The notes under the pieces: model-generated
What the model was told of the DNA's origin: nothing
The model's input: the letters and a program-made list of their open reading frames with translations, nothing else
Databases searched by the model: none
In this document: positions 45,461-55,020 of the stretch, in pieces
Position numbering within the stretch: the stretch's first letter is position 1
Layout: each line of letters starts with the position of its first letter
Translations under genes and position numbers: made by a program
NCBI RefSeq assembly: GCF_029867415.1
Contig: NC_081180.1
Location: forward strand, 147,994,731-148,058,730
DNA from: Vicia villosa
Taxonomy: Eukaryota > Streptophyta > Magnoliopsida > Fabales > Fabaceae
DNA: 64,000 bases
Direction of reading: 5' to 3'

Positions 45461-46960
45461 ATGGTTGATGAAAGTGAAAAGACTACATCTACATCTGGCT
45501 CTGCTGAGCAATACAACGGTAACAATGGTTATACTAGACCGCCGGTATTTGATGGTGAAAACTTTGAATACTGGAAAGATAAACTGGAAAGTTACTTTCT
45601 GGGTCTAGATGGTGATCTATGGGATCTTCTGATGGATGGTTACAAACATCCAGTAAATGCCAGAGGCGCTAAGCTGTCAAGGCAAGAAATGAATGATGAT
45701 CAAAAGAAGCTTTTCAGGAATCATCATAAATGTAGAACTGTTTTGCTAAATGCTATCTCTCATGCTGAGTATGAGAAGATATCTAACAGGGAAACGGCCT
45801 ATGACATATATGAATCCTTGAAAATGACTCATGAAGGAAATGCTCAAGTCAAGGAGACAAAAGCTCTAGCCTTAATCCAGAAGTATGAAGCCTTCAAGAT
45901 GGAGGATGATGAAGACATTGAAAAGATGTTTTCGAGATTTCAAACTCTGACTGCTGGATTGAGAGCTCTTGACAAAGGATACACCAAGGCTGATCATGTA
46001 AAGAAGATCATCAGAAGCTTACCCAGAAGATGGGGTCCTATGGTGACTGCATTCAAGATTGCAAAGAATCTGAATGAAGTTTCTCTGGAAGAGCTTATCA
46101 GTGCCTTGAGAAGCCATGAGATTGAGCTGGACGCAAATGAGCCTCAAAAGAAAGGTAAGTCTATTGCATTAAAATCAAATATCAAGAAATGCACTAACGC
46201 TTTTCAGGCCAAAGAAGAAGATCCTGAAGAATCAGAATCTGAAGAAGAAGATGAACTGTCCATGATTTCCAGAAGGCTAAATCAACTCTGGAAGACCAAG
46301 CAAAGGAAGTTCAGAGGCTTCAGAAGTTCAAGGAAGTTTGAACGTGGAGAATCTTCTGATGAAAGAAGATTTGACAAGAAGAAGGTCATGTGCTATGAGT
46401 GCAATGAGCCTGGACACTACAAGAATGAATGTCCAAATCTTCAGAAGGAAAGTCCCAAGAAAAAGCTTCATAAGAAGAAAGGTCTTATGGCAACCTGGGA
46501 TGAGTCAGAAGATGATTCAGAAGATGAGCAGGCCAACTGTGCGCTGATGGCGGCAGAAGATGACGGATCAGAATCTACATCAGAATCAGATTCTGAAGAG
46601 GTATTTTCTGAACTTACTAGAGATGAGTTAGTTTCCGGTCTAACTGAACTTCTGGAACTCAAGTCTCAGATCAGTCTCAAATACAAAAAGCTGAAAAAGC
46701 AATTTGAATTTGAAACAAAGAAGCTTGAGTTGGAGAATTCTGAATTAAAAGAAAAACTTTTAAAATTATCCAATAATGTTGGATCTCCTTCTGATTCAGA
46801 AAAATCCACTCCCAGTCTGAACCATATTCTGAAAGAATATGATTTAAGTTTCAGAAAGTTCTTATCTAGAAGTATTGGCAGAAGTCAGCTAGCTTCTATG
46901 ATATATGCTATGTCTGGAAACAAAAGAGTTGGCATTGGTTATGAGGGTGAAACCCCATAA
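45461..46960 (+). CDS. Sirevirus Gag, 499 aa, ending at an in-frame stop
   Basis: Structural protein that packages element RNA. Residues about 25-70 (PPVFDGENFEYWKDKLESYF) start the copia gag homology, and the UBN2-like core runs to about 230 (MFSRFQTLTAGLRALDKGYT, IIRSLPRRWGPMVTAF). An acidic stretch (264-275) is followed by a basic Arg-rich one. The CCHC zinc knuckle CYECNEPGHYKNEC is at 311-324. A Ser/Glu/Asp-rich region and a coiled-coil-like Lys/Glu/Leu stretch (about 405-440) come next. The start at 45461 is the first ATG after the primer site. After the TAA the same frame stays open from 46961 to 47368 with typical Sirevirus gag-pro linker sequence (GPKKMWVPKDKIIPIAD), so the stop looks like an interruption of a longer reading frame, or a site for readthrough. 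Confidence 0.9.
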   Translation: MVDESEKTTSTSGSAEQYNGNNGYTRPPVFDGENFEYWKDKLESYFLGLDGDLWDLLMDGYKHPVNARGAKLSRQEMNDDQKKLFRNHHKCRTVLLNAISHAEYEKISNRETAYDIYESLKMTHEGNAQVKETKALALIQKYEAFKMEDDEDIEKMFSRFQTLTAGLRALDKGYTKADHVKKIIRSLPRRWGPMVTAFKIAKNLNEVSLEELISALRSHEIELDANEPQKKGKSIALKSNIKKCTNAFQAKEEDPEESESEEEDELSMISRRLNQLWKTKQRKFRGFRSSRKFERGESSDERRFDKKKVMCYECNEPGHYKNECPNLQKESPKKKLHKKKGLMATWDESEDDSEDEQANCALMAAEDDGSESTSESDSEEVFSELTRDELVSGLTELLELKSQISLKYKKLKKQFEFETKKLELENSELKEKLLKLSNNVGSPSDSEKSTPSLNHILKEYDLSFRKFLSRSIGRSQLASMIYAMSGNKRVGIGYEGETP

Positions 46961-47291
46961 AAACTTGAACCTGTTGATGAGATGAAAATCACATACAAGC
47001 CATTGTATGATCAGTTCAAGTATGGCCACTCACATGATATTAGGCACACTTCACATGCACAAAGTTTTCACATTACACACATTAAGAAGCATGTGACACA
47101 ACCTAGGAAATATCATGAAACTCACATTAAGAATTATCATGCTGTTCCTCCTATTGCTTACAATGCTAAATCCAAGTTCAAACAGAACTTGAGAAAATCT
47201 AACAAGAAAGGACCCAAGAAAATGTGGGTACCTAAGGATAAGATTATTCCTATTGCAGATATCCTTGGCTGCAAGAAGGACAAAGCACAAC
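46961..47291 (+). pseudogene. Gag-protease linker, in the gag frame after the stop
   Basis: Continues gag without a start codon: KLEPVDEMKITYKPLYDQF, a His-rich stretch, then KKGPKKMWVPKDKIIPIAD. The protease site is in the +1 frame relative to this, so the true frame change lies near 47265-47295. It may be a mutation or a translational frameshift. Confidence 0.6.
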
Positions 47292-49031
47292 ATGTCATGG
47301 TACCTGGACTCTGGATGCTCGCGACACATGACAGGAAGAAGGTCTATGTTCCAAGACCTGGTGCTTAAGTCTGGAGGAGAAGTCAAGTTCGGAGGAGATC
47401 AGAAGGGCAAGATAATTGGCTCTGGAACTATAAAGTCTGGTAACTCTCCTTCCATCTCTAATGTACTTCTTGTAGAAGGATTAACTCATAACCTCTTATC
47501 TATCAGTCAATTAAGTGACAACGGTTATGATATAATCTTTAATCAAGAGTCTTGCAAGGCTGTAAATCAGAAGGATGGCTCAATCCTATTTACAGGCAAG
47601 AGGAAGAACAACATTTATAAGACAGATCTGCAAGATCTTATGAGTCAGAAGGTGACTTGTCTTATGTCTGTTTCTGAAGAGCAGTGGGTCTGGCACAGGA
47701 GATTAGGTCATGCTAGTTTGAGAAAGATTTCTCAGATTAACAAACTGAATCTGGTCAGAGGACTCCCTAATCTGAAATTCCAATCAGATGCTCTTTGTGA
47801 AGCATGTCAGAAGGGCAAGTTCTCCAAACCTGCATTCAAGTCTAAGAATGTTGTTTCTACCTCAAGGCCATTAGAACTCTTGCACATTGATCTGTTTGGA
47901 CCAGTCAAAACAGCATCTGTCAGAGGAAAGAAATATGGATTAGTCATCGTAGATGATTATAGTCGCTGGACATGGGTAAAATTCTTAAAACACAAGGATG
48001 AGACTCATTCAGTGTTCTTTGATTTCTGCATTCAGATTCAATCTGAAAAAGAGTGTAAAATCATAAAGGTCAGAAGTGATCATGGTGGTGAATTTGAGAA
48101 CAAATCCTTTGAAGAATTCTTCAAAGAAAATGGTATTGCCCATGATTTCTCTTGTCCTAGAACTCCACAGCAAAATGGGGTTGTAGAACGAAAGAATAGG
48201 ACTCTGCAAGAAATGGCCAGAACCATGATCAATGAAACCAATATGGCTAAGCATTTCTGGGCAGAAGCAATAAACACTGCATGCTATATTCAGAATAGAA
48301 TCTCTATCAGACCTATTCTAAATAAGACTCCCTATGAATTGTGGAAGAATAGAAAGCCCAACATTTCATATTTCCATCCTTTTGGATGTGTATGCTTTAT
48401 TCTGAACACTAAAGATCATCTTGGTAAGTTTGATTCCAAAGCACAAAAATGTTTCCTTCTTGGATATTCTGAACGCTCAAAAGGCTACAGAGTATACAAT
48501 ACTGAAACATTGGTTGTAGAAGAATCAATCAATATCAGGTTTGATGATAAGCTTGGTTCTGAAAAACCAAAGCAGTTTGATAATTTTGCAGATTGTGATA
48601 TTGACTTATCAGAAGTTGTTGAGCCAAGAAGCAACGCATCAGAAGCAGAACCTCTCAGAAGCAAAGAATCTGAAGACCAAGTATCAGCTTCTCTGGAGGA
48701 TCTAAGCATATCTGAAGAACCATCTGTCAGAAGATCATCCAGACTCATCTCTGGTCATTCAGAAGATGTCATTCTTGGAAAGAAGGATGATCCAATCAGA
48801 ACAAGAGCATTCCTTAGGAACAATGCAGACTGTCAATTAGGTCTTGTATCTTTGATAGAGCCAACTTCTGTTGATCATGCTCTAGAAGATCCAGACTGGA
48901 TAATTGCTATGCAAGAAGAACTAAATCAGTTCACAAGGAATGATGTTTGGGATCTTGTTCCTAGACCAGATGGATTCAATATAATCGGCACAAAATGGGT
49001 CTTCAGAAACAAGCTCAGAATGAGAAGATGA
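47253..49031 (+). CDS. Sirevirus Pol, protease-integrase with RT cut off after its first strands
   Basis: The open frame is 592 aa, but homology begins near residue 14, so the ATG at 47253 is probably not a real start. Protease: WYLDSGCSRHMTG (active-site DSG near residue 20). GAG-pre-integrase zinc region: HRRLGH with CEAC. Integrase: LHIDLFGP, RSDHGGEF and NGVVERKNR supply the D, D, E residues. The copia-type integrase end follows (FDSKAQKCFLLGYSERSKGY). RT begins with DPDWIIAMQEELNQF and WDLVPRPDG and stops after IIGTKWVFRNKL at an early TGA. The RT catalytic core (YVDD-type) and RNase H are absent from the next 440 bp, so a deletion, not just a stop, removed them. Integrase looks intact; replication needs RT from elsewhere. 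Confidence 0.9.
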   Translation: MQISLAARRTKHNMSWYLDSGCSRHMTGRRSMFQDLVLKSGGEVKFGGDQKGKIIGSGTIKSGNSPSISNVLLVEGLTHNLLSISQLSDNGYDIIFNQESCKAVNQKDGSILFTGKRKNNIYKTDLQDLMSQKVTCLMSVSEEQWVWHRRLGHASLRKISQINKLNLVRGLPNLKFQSDALCEACQKGKFSKPAFKSKNVVSTSRPLELLHIDLFGPVKTASVRGKKYGLVIVDDYSRWTWVKFLKHKDETHSVFFDFCIQIQSEKECKIIKVRSDHGGEFENKSFEEFFKENGIAHDFSCPRTPQQNGVVERKNRTLQEMARTMINETNMAKHFWAEAINTACYIQNRISIRPILNKTPYELWKNRKPNISYFHPFGCVCFILNTKDHLGKFDSKAQKCFLLGYSERSKGYRVYNTETLVVEESINIRFDDKLGSEKPKQFDNFADCDIDLSEVVEPRSNASEAEPLRSKESEDQVSASLEDLSISEEPSVRRSSRLISGHSEDVILGKKDDPIRTRAFLRNNADCQLGLVSLIEPTSVDHALEDPDWIIAMQEELNQFTRNDVWDLVPRPDGFNIIGTKWVFRNKLRMRR

Positions 49032-49471
49032 GAAATTCTTACGTATGAGTATCCTTTGATATGAAATTTTTGTTAAGAAGTTCTGATAGAAATCAATTAG
49101 AAATTGTGATTCAGTTATTACTAACGTTTCAGTGTCTAAGTTGATTCAGAATCTCTCTTTAAAGCAAAACAGCTGTAACTGGCTATCCAGATGGTAAACA
49201 CGTGTTCACTATTCCTGGACAAGCGTGCGTGCAGTTGAGGGGACGTCTACTTAGGTAACTGTGCAAATCACGTCTTTTGTCATTATTATCTCTCCTCATG
49301 TCACGTAACATTAAATGCTTTTCATCATTTACTCTCTTTCAGTTTTTTTTATATACTCTTCAAACGTTTCTTTTCCCTCTCATATTTCTCTCTCTCTGCA
49401 TTCGGTTTCTTTTTCATCTCTCTCTTTTCATATCATAAACCCTAGCAGTTTCCAATATCTGAAAATTCATC
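49032..49471 (+). promoter_or_regulatory. Region between the broken pol and the downstream ORF, promoter-like
   Basis: No coding homology to RT is seen. The second half has a TATA-like TTTTATATACTC (about 49347-49358), a long CT-rich leader and a telo-box AAACCCTAG (49437-49445) shortly before the ATG at 49472. These features are typical of plant promoters and 5' UTRs, suggesting the downstream ORF may have its own transcript. This is inference from motifs only. Confidence 0.4.
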
Positions 49472-50671
49472 ATGAATCCATCGTCAAGCTCTGGGAATCA
49501 AGACAATGATAGGAAACAAAAGAGAAAAGCATCTGCTGAACCAGAAACCAAATCTAAAAGAGTTAGGATCTCCTATGACCCTCTCAAAGTGTATCAACCC
49601 TTTGACGGTTCCCGTCAATCACCTCCCTCTTCAAAGACCTCCACCACCTCTTCCTCCTCATTCATCCTCTCGGAACCACCTTCTTCACCATCTGATATCT
49701 CCTCTCCTTTAACCCTTCCATTAGATATTTCTTCATCCCTCTCATATCCTTTTCCCACCAGAACACCTAATCCCTATAGTGTTGTTCTTCCCGACTCAAG
49801 GTTCACTATCAACCCTCCAACCCCTACCACTCAAACATATCTGGAGCCTTTACATGCTGATGTAAATGGCTGGTTGGAGATTCTAGGTGCTGCTCACCTT
49901 AATCATCTGGATGAGTATGCTACAAACAACCTCTGGAATACCTTTCGTCAGGATTTTCTGGATAAGGCTACAGACACTCAGAGAAGGATTATGTCTGAAG
50001 CTCCTGGTGTTCGTGGTCTCCGGTTGGAAGTTGGTGAGAGCAGCCACCACTGTCTCATCAGGAACAGAAGTGTTCTTGAAGAGAAGATACCTGCAGATGA
50101 GTTGGAAGAAGAAAATCTCTGCAGAGATATCGTGGTATGGAAACCCCGATCTTCTGTGCTCTGGTTTCCTGTGCTGACTGGAGATTTTCAGTGGCTGTTC
50201 AACTGGTTCAGAATGAACCCTTCTGAAAAAGCACCTCACATGGTCTTTCCAGTAGTGGTTTATCGTGCTGAAGTTGCTGGTCCTACTCCTCCAACAAACC
50301 TAGCAGCTATTCTTCAAGCATTGGAAGATGGAACTTCTGAGCTGCCTGAACCAAAATATGCCAAGGCTCCTTCTGAGTCAGACTCAGATGAGGAAATGGG
50401 AGATGCACAAGCTGAAGATCTTCCAGAAGATCACCCGGCTGAGATTGCTGTCCCTCTGGGCAGAAATACTGGTGCTTCTTCTTCTGGTGAAATCTCAGCT
50501 ATGATGGAGACCTTGGAAACTCTTCATCAGAATCAAGCTATGCTGGCTTCTCGTTTGGACGCGCAAGAAGCAGCCAATGCTGAGTTTCGTTCCTTCATGA
50601 CAAGGCAAGCTACAAGCACTGACGGGATTCATGATGTTCTGGCACGGATTTTGCGTAGGCTAGGATCTTAG
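49472..50671 (+). CDS. ORF in the Sirevirus env-like position, 399 aa
   Basis: Intact single-exon ORF. N-terminus: basic Lys/Arg cluster (about residues 14-32, KQKRKASAEPETKSKRVR), which could act as a nuclear signal. A Ser/Pro/Thr-rich stretch runs to about 110. A globular-looking region spans about 115-290 (LHADVNGWLEILGAAHLNHL, WFPVLTGDFQWLFNWF). An acidic segment follows (about 305-325), then a coiled-coil-like C-terminus (MMETLETLHQNQAMLASRLD). I see no signal peptide and no transmembrane segment, so despite its position it does not look like a membrane glycoprotein. Family not identified. Its intact frame in an element with broken pol suggests it is recent or selected; the first is simpler. 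Confidence 0.7.
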   Translation: MNPSSSSGNQDNDRKQKRKASAEPETKSKRVRISYDPLKVYQPFDGSRQSPPSSKTSTTSSSSFILSEPPSSPSDISSPLTLPLDISSSLSYPFPTRTPNPYSVVLPDSRFTINPPTPTTQTYLEPLHADVNGWLEILGAAHLNHLDEYATNNLWNTFRQDFLDKATDTQRRIMSEAPGVRGLRLEVGESSHHCLIRNRSVLEEKIPADELEEENLCRDIVVWKPRSSVLWFPVLTGDFQWLFNWFRMNPSEKAPHMVFPVVVYRAEVAGPTPPTNLAAILQALEDGTSELPEPKYAKAPSESDSDEEMGDAQAEDLPEDHPAEIAVPLGRNTGASSSGEISAMMETLETLHQNQAMLASRLDAQEAANAEFRSFMTRQATSTDGIHDVLARILRRLGS

Positions 50672-51390
50672 TCTTTTGGTCTTTGTAGTTTCCTTTCCTT
50701 GTTGCATCTGTTTTCCTGCATTCTTCTTGTAATCATCTTTTGATTATCAAAAAAAAAAAATTTCTTTGTTTCACATTCCAGTGTTTCTATTTGTCTTTTA
50801 CATCTGATTTTTTTTTTTTAAATATTCTATTTGATGTTATGACAAAAAGGGGGAGAAAGATAAATGATAAATGATTTGATTAAATCTATCAGTTGCTGGT
50901 AAAGGCTCCCACACATTCACTAACAAGAACTGCAAGTTCTATATGGTTTAAGTGTTTTGCAGGTACAGAGAAGTGAAGAAAATCTTCAAGAAGCAAACAC
51001 AAGAAGCAAAACCATGGAAACTGAAGCAAGCTGAGTGCTGTCAAGCTTCAGAGATCAGAAGCAAGAAAGAAGAATGAATCAGAAGCACTGATAATAAAAT
51101 TTGAATATCATTGTCTATCCTGTTTTGACAAAATTCTATTTGCTCTGATACATATAATGTTATGGCTCTGACACATTATTTGCTCTGATACATTATTTCA
51201 GCCTATATGGCTCTGATACATATAATGTGTTCAAACATACGTTTTATGTTCTAACTCGTTCATGCTGACTTTTGTCGTTTAGTTTTTGTTCTGTAACATT
51301 TCAGGATGTAGAGATGCTCTGATGATGCTCTGGTACATTCAACAATGTTCTGATACAAATCTAGCATGAAGTGATGTTGGTAGACATTCA
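50672..51390 (+). other. 3' non-coding region of the Sirevirus with a central polypurine tract
   Basis: No gene. AAAAAGGGGGAGAAAG lies at about 50845-50860, a near copy of the terminal polypurine tract at 51950-51963. Multiple polypurine tracts are a reported feature of Sireviruses. Repeated TTTGCTCTGATACAT segments follow at about 51130-51225. Confidence 0.7.
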
Positions 51391-51727
51391 AAGTTCTGAA
51401 GCTATCCGAGGGAAGCAGAAATCAGAAGATGTGAATGTTCTAAAAGATCCAGAAAACTCAAGTTCTGAAGCTGTCCTGAATGGAAGCAGAAATCAGAAGC
51501 TGTGAATGTTCTGAAGATCAAAGAAATTCAAGTTCTGAAGCTGTCCTGAATGGAAGCAGAAATTAGAAGCTGTGAATGTTCTGAAGATCAAAGAAATTCA
51601 AGTTCTGAAGCTGTCCTGAATGGAAGCAGAAGTCAGAAGCTGTGAGTGTTCTAAGGATCTAAAGAAATTCAAGTTCTGAAGCTGTCCAATGGAAGCAGAA
51701 GTCAGAAGCTATGAATTCTCTGAAGGC
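51391..51727 (+). repeat. Tandem repeat, about 70-bp unit, nearly five copies
   Basis: Each unit begins GTTCTGAAGCTGTCC, continues GGAAGCAGAAATCAGAAGC and ends AGAAATTCAA. Copies start at about 51391, 51461, 51532, 51602 and 51673; the first and last are the most diverged. Confidence 0.85.
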
Positions 51728-51794
51728 AAAAGCTTATATGATCGTCTCTACCGAAATAATCAGGGAAGTCTTTTATTAAAGTTCTTCGAGTATT

Positions 51795-51855
51795 TATTTC
51801 AGGGGGAGATTATTTATCTCAGGGGGAGATTGTTAATCTCAGGGGGAGACATATT
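51795..51855 (+). repeat. Triplicated polypurine-like motif
   Basis: TCAGGGGGAGATTATT, TCAGGGGGAGATTGTTA and TCAGGGGGAGACAT occur in a row with a period of about 22-23 bp. The middle copy resembles the junction of the true polypurine tract and LTR start (GGGGGAGATTGTTAGAAC). Confidence 0.8.
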
Positions 51856-51963
51856 CATATGCTTATGCTATAGCTGTGTAATTTGTCTTTTGCCGTCTAC
51901 TCTTTCTGATCGCAAATTCATATCATTTATATATGTTTTTGTCATCATCAAAAAGGGGGAGAT

Positions 51964-53233
51964 TGTTAGAACAAGATTTGTTCTTATCAATTATCTTAGT
52001 TTTGATGATAACAATAATATGAATTTTGCTTAAGATAATATGGTACTCTAATCCAATGCAATTTCCCTTTCAGGAAATATATAAAGAGTACGCATAATTC
52101 AGCGCTCAGAAGTTGTGTCTCAAATGGTTCAGCATGCAACATCAGAACATGGTCTGGCAAGACATCAGAAGATGGTCGAAGCAGAATCAGAACATGGGTC
52201 TATGGAAGCATCAGAAGAACATGAGATCAGAAGCACTGAAGATCAGAAGATGGTATCACGCTCAGAAGCACTTCAAGATCAGAAGATCAGAAGATGCTAT
52301 GCACCAAGCTGTTTGACTCTGATGATATTCAAACGTCGTATTCACAAACATCAGATCAGAAGGAAGTACACGTGGCAGACTACGCTGACTGACAAAAGGA
52401 ACGTTAAAGCTACTAAAGGCTACGTCAGTAGACACAGCGTGAACAAGGCTCGAGGTAGTTGACAAAAGCGTATAACATTAAATGCAAAGCTGTACGGAAC
52501 ACGCAAAGCATTAAATGCATTCAACGGTCATCTTCTCAACGCCTATAAATATGAAGTTCTGATGAGAAGCAAGGTTAACGATTCTGCTCCAAAACAATTC
52601 AAATTAACTTGCTGAAACGCTGTTCAATCAAAGCTCAGAATCTTCATCTTCATCAAAGCTCACTACATTGCTGTTGTAATATCTTAGTGAGATTAAGCTT
52701 AAACTGTAAGAGAAATATCACAGTTGTGATTATCGCTTTTAAGAAGCATTTGTAAACTCTTGAATAGATTACATTAAGTTGTAAGGAACTAGAGTGATCG
52801 TGTTGATCAGTATACTCTAGGAAGTCTTGGCAGTTGGCTGAGCAGGAAGTCTTGGCAGTTGGCTGAGCAGGAAGTCTTGGCAGTTGGCTGAGCAGAAAGT
52901 CTTAGGAGTGAACTAAGCCTAGAGTGATCGTGTTGATCAGTAGACTCTAGAAAAGTCTTAGGAGTGAACTAAGCAGTTGTTCCTGGAGTGATCAAGTTGT
53001 GATCAGAAGACTCTGGAAGACTTAGTTGCGGCTAAGTGGAAAACCATTGTAATCCGTGCGATTAGTGGATTAAATCCTCAGTTGAGGTAAATCATCTCTG
53101 CGGGGGTGGACTGGAGTAGCTTCGTTAACAGCGAACCAGGATAAAAATAATTGTGCAATTTATTTTTATCGTTCAAGTTTTAAAGTCACACTTATTCAAT
53201 CCCCCCCCTTTCTAAGTGTTTTTCTATCCTTCA
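51964..53233 (+). repeat. 3' LTR of the nested Sirevirus
   Basis: Exact copy of 44104-45373 at an offset of 7860. TATA box at 52543-52551; 25-bp repeats at 52821-52895. Confidence 0.95.
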
Positions 53234-54621
53234 GTTATGATTAGTAATTGACTCTGTTTTGAGGGTTGGGAGTTAGTTATAGGTTTAGGAGGGTTTGATT
53301 TTCTGTTATTGACAGTTAGGAAGTTAACAGTTAGAAATGTTAACTAGCTTCAAAATTCTGTTAGAGTTGTGAGGATGCGGTTTGGATTCAGTTAGGCTTG
53401 TAACTGTTTTTGGGAGTTAGTTAGTTAGGTAGTTAGGGTGGTGGTTAGAAGTTAGTTGGAGATTGAGATGTCAGTTATGGATGGAGGGTGGGATTTGAAT
53501 ATGAGAGAGTGGGAAAAAATTCTGTTATGGAGTTTGAGAATTGGTTTTCTGTTAGTTATCCTGTTTGGTGGTTCTGTTAGGGAAGTGTTAGTTGGAAACT
53601 GGTTAGAGGCAGTTAGGATAACTGGTTTTTGAAAGTTAGTTATATGAAGAGAGTGGAGAGATTTTGGTAGTTATAGGTTTTGAATTGAATGTGCAGGTTG
53701 TTGGTATGTATGAAAAACTGAATGGTGTTATGTCCAGGGCCTGTTTTTTGTTGTTTGGAATTAAATGGATTTGCTTGTTGACTGTCTTCTTTTCAATGCA
53801 GCGCTGTTAGTAGAATTCTTGTGGTGAACGAAGTCGAGCTCGAGGCATGTTGATCGACACTGCATGATTTCTTCTTTTCCAAACTGCTCTCTGAACTTTA
53901 CCTGACTTGTAAGGACTGACAGTGTGAATGATGTAGGTCTGACTGGCGAGCTTGTTCGCGACATGATTCTTCTTGGCGCGGATATGGGACTGTCACGGTA
54001 TGGCTCTTATGTGAATCGTGTTGAACAAATGTTTAACCTTTATCATGTCTAGGCTTTTGAATTCGAATTGAAGTGCGCCGTGGCTGAACTTATTGGCTTG
54101 CTGAACCGTTTTCAGGTGATGCAGGGCAGTATGTGCGGCTGATGAGGGACCGATAGAGTGAAGGTTGGAGGAAGTATTAAAGAGGTGGCATGGCAGTATG
54201 CTGGTGTTGCTTGTATTTGCAGGTGGCTTGAGATGCATTGGTACATCATAAAAGCTTGTGGAAGAACACTTAAAAATGGAGTCACAACATGGAAGACGAA
54301 GTCACGGCGAAGTTGAATAGAGACATGGCTTAGAATAAGATCCAAACATTATGTTTTAAGCTTCAAATTTTGTGTCCCTGTATTGTATATGATGCAAATG
54401 GTCTTGGACTTGTAATGACTTTGAACCAAATTAGAAATTGTAGTCCAAACAATGTAATCTTTCTTGACTTGCAAATGATATATTCATGTAGTTCCCTAGT
54501 ATTGAATTTAAAAAGAACTCCTTCCATCCAAGTGCTTCAATTCCAAATATTCTCCAATTTGCAACTCGACCAAACATCATAATACAAAAACCCAAGATAA
54601 CTCATTATGGATTTTGGTCAC

Positions 54622-54647
54622 AAAGTCAACCGTCCATGGTTGACTTT
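54622..54647. promoter_or_regulatory. Inverted W-box pair in the Ogre-like LTR
   Basis: AAAGTCAACC and its reverse complement GGTTGACTTT are separated by six bases. Further GTCAA/TTGAC motifs lie within 30 bp on both sides. It is about 360-390 bp from the minus-strand LTR start, in U3. TTGACY is the core bound by WRKY factors; use here is inferred. Confidence 0.5.
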
Positions 54648-55007
54648 GACCGAAAGTCAAAATTTTGCCAAATGAACAAATCCACACTCTTTTAATGAAG
54701 CTTTAGATGAATAACTCGTATTCCAAATAATCAAGTGGACCAGAGGAAGCCCCGACTAATTGATACAAGCATAGTGAAATGAACCTCACTCCATGATCGG
54801 TTGAAAACCCTAATAGAAACAAGCCTGCACGAGATATAAACTTCGAACCATGTGAAACGTTAGCCCTATCTATGACCTCGATCCCCTGCCAAGTTTATTG
54901 ATTAATGGATGCATGAATTATGTTAATGTCCTAATGGAAAGACGCAAGTGAAAGAGAAGCATAAGCCAGTTAGAAATAAAGGGGTAGGACAAATTTGGGG
55001 TATGACA

Positions 55008-55020
55008 GCTGCCCCTATTT
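55008..55020 (-). other. Polypurine tract of the Ogre-like element
   Basis: AAATAGGGGCAGC on the minus strand, immediately before the 3' LTR start TGTCATACC. This is the expected primer for plus-strand synthesis. Confidence 0.8.

Larger units (their letters stand above)
44104..53233 (+). mobile_element. Sirevirus (Maximus/SIRE-type copia) derivative, 9130 bp, nested
   Basis: LTRs 44104-45373 and 51964-53233 are 1270 bp each; I found no difference between them. Target duplications GTTAT lie at 44099-44103 and 53234-53238. The initiator-Met-type primer site TGGCATCAGAGC is just after the 5' LTR, and the polypurine tract AAAAAGGGGGAGAT is at 51950-51963. The interior order is gag, protease-integrase, the first part of RT only, then a separate ORF in the env-like position and a repeat-rich 3' region. 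RT and RNase H are missing, yet the LTRs are identical, so a very recent insertion driven in trans is inferred. Confidence 0.95.
41420..55007 (-). repeat. 3' LTR of Ogre-like element, split by the nested Sirevirus
   Basis: LTR sequence occupies 41420-44103 and 53239-55007, with the copia element and its duplicated GTTAT between. Features: U5-like GGGAAGGTATTAGCACCC (about 41560), a hairpin array (42069-42270), and a minus-strand TATA box CCTATATAAT (43938-43947). The U3 side near the right end has an inverted W-box pair (54622-54647). Between 43060 and 43650 the plus strand is CpG-richer and gene-like. No functional ORF is proposed. Confidence 0.9.
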
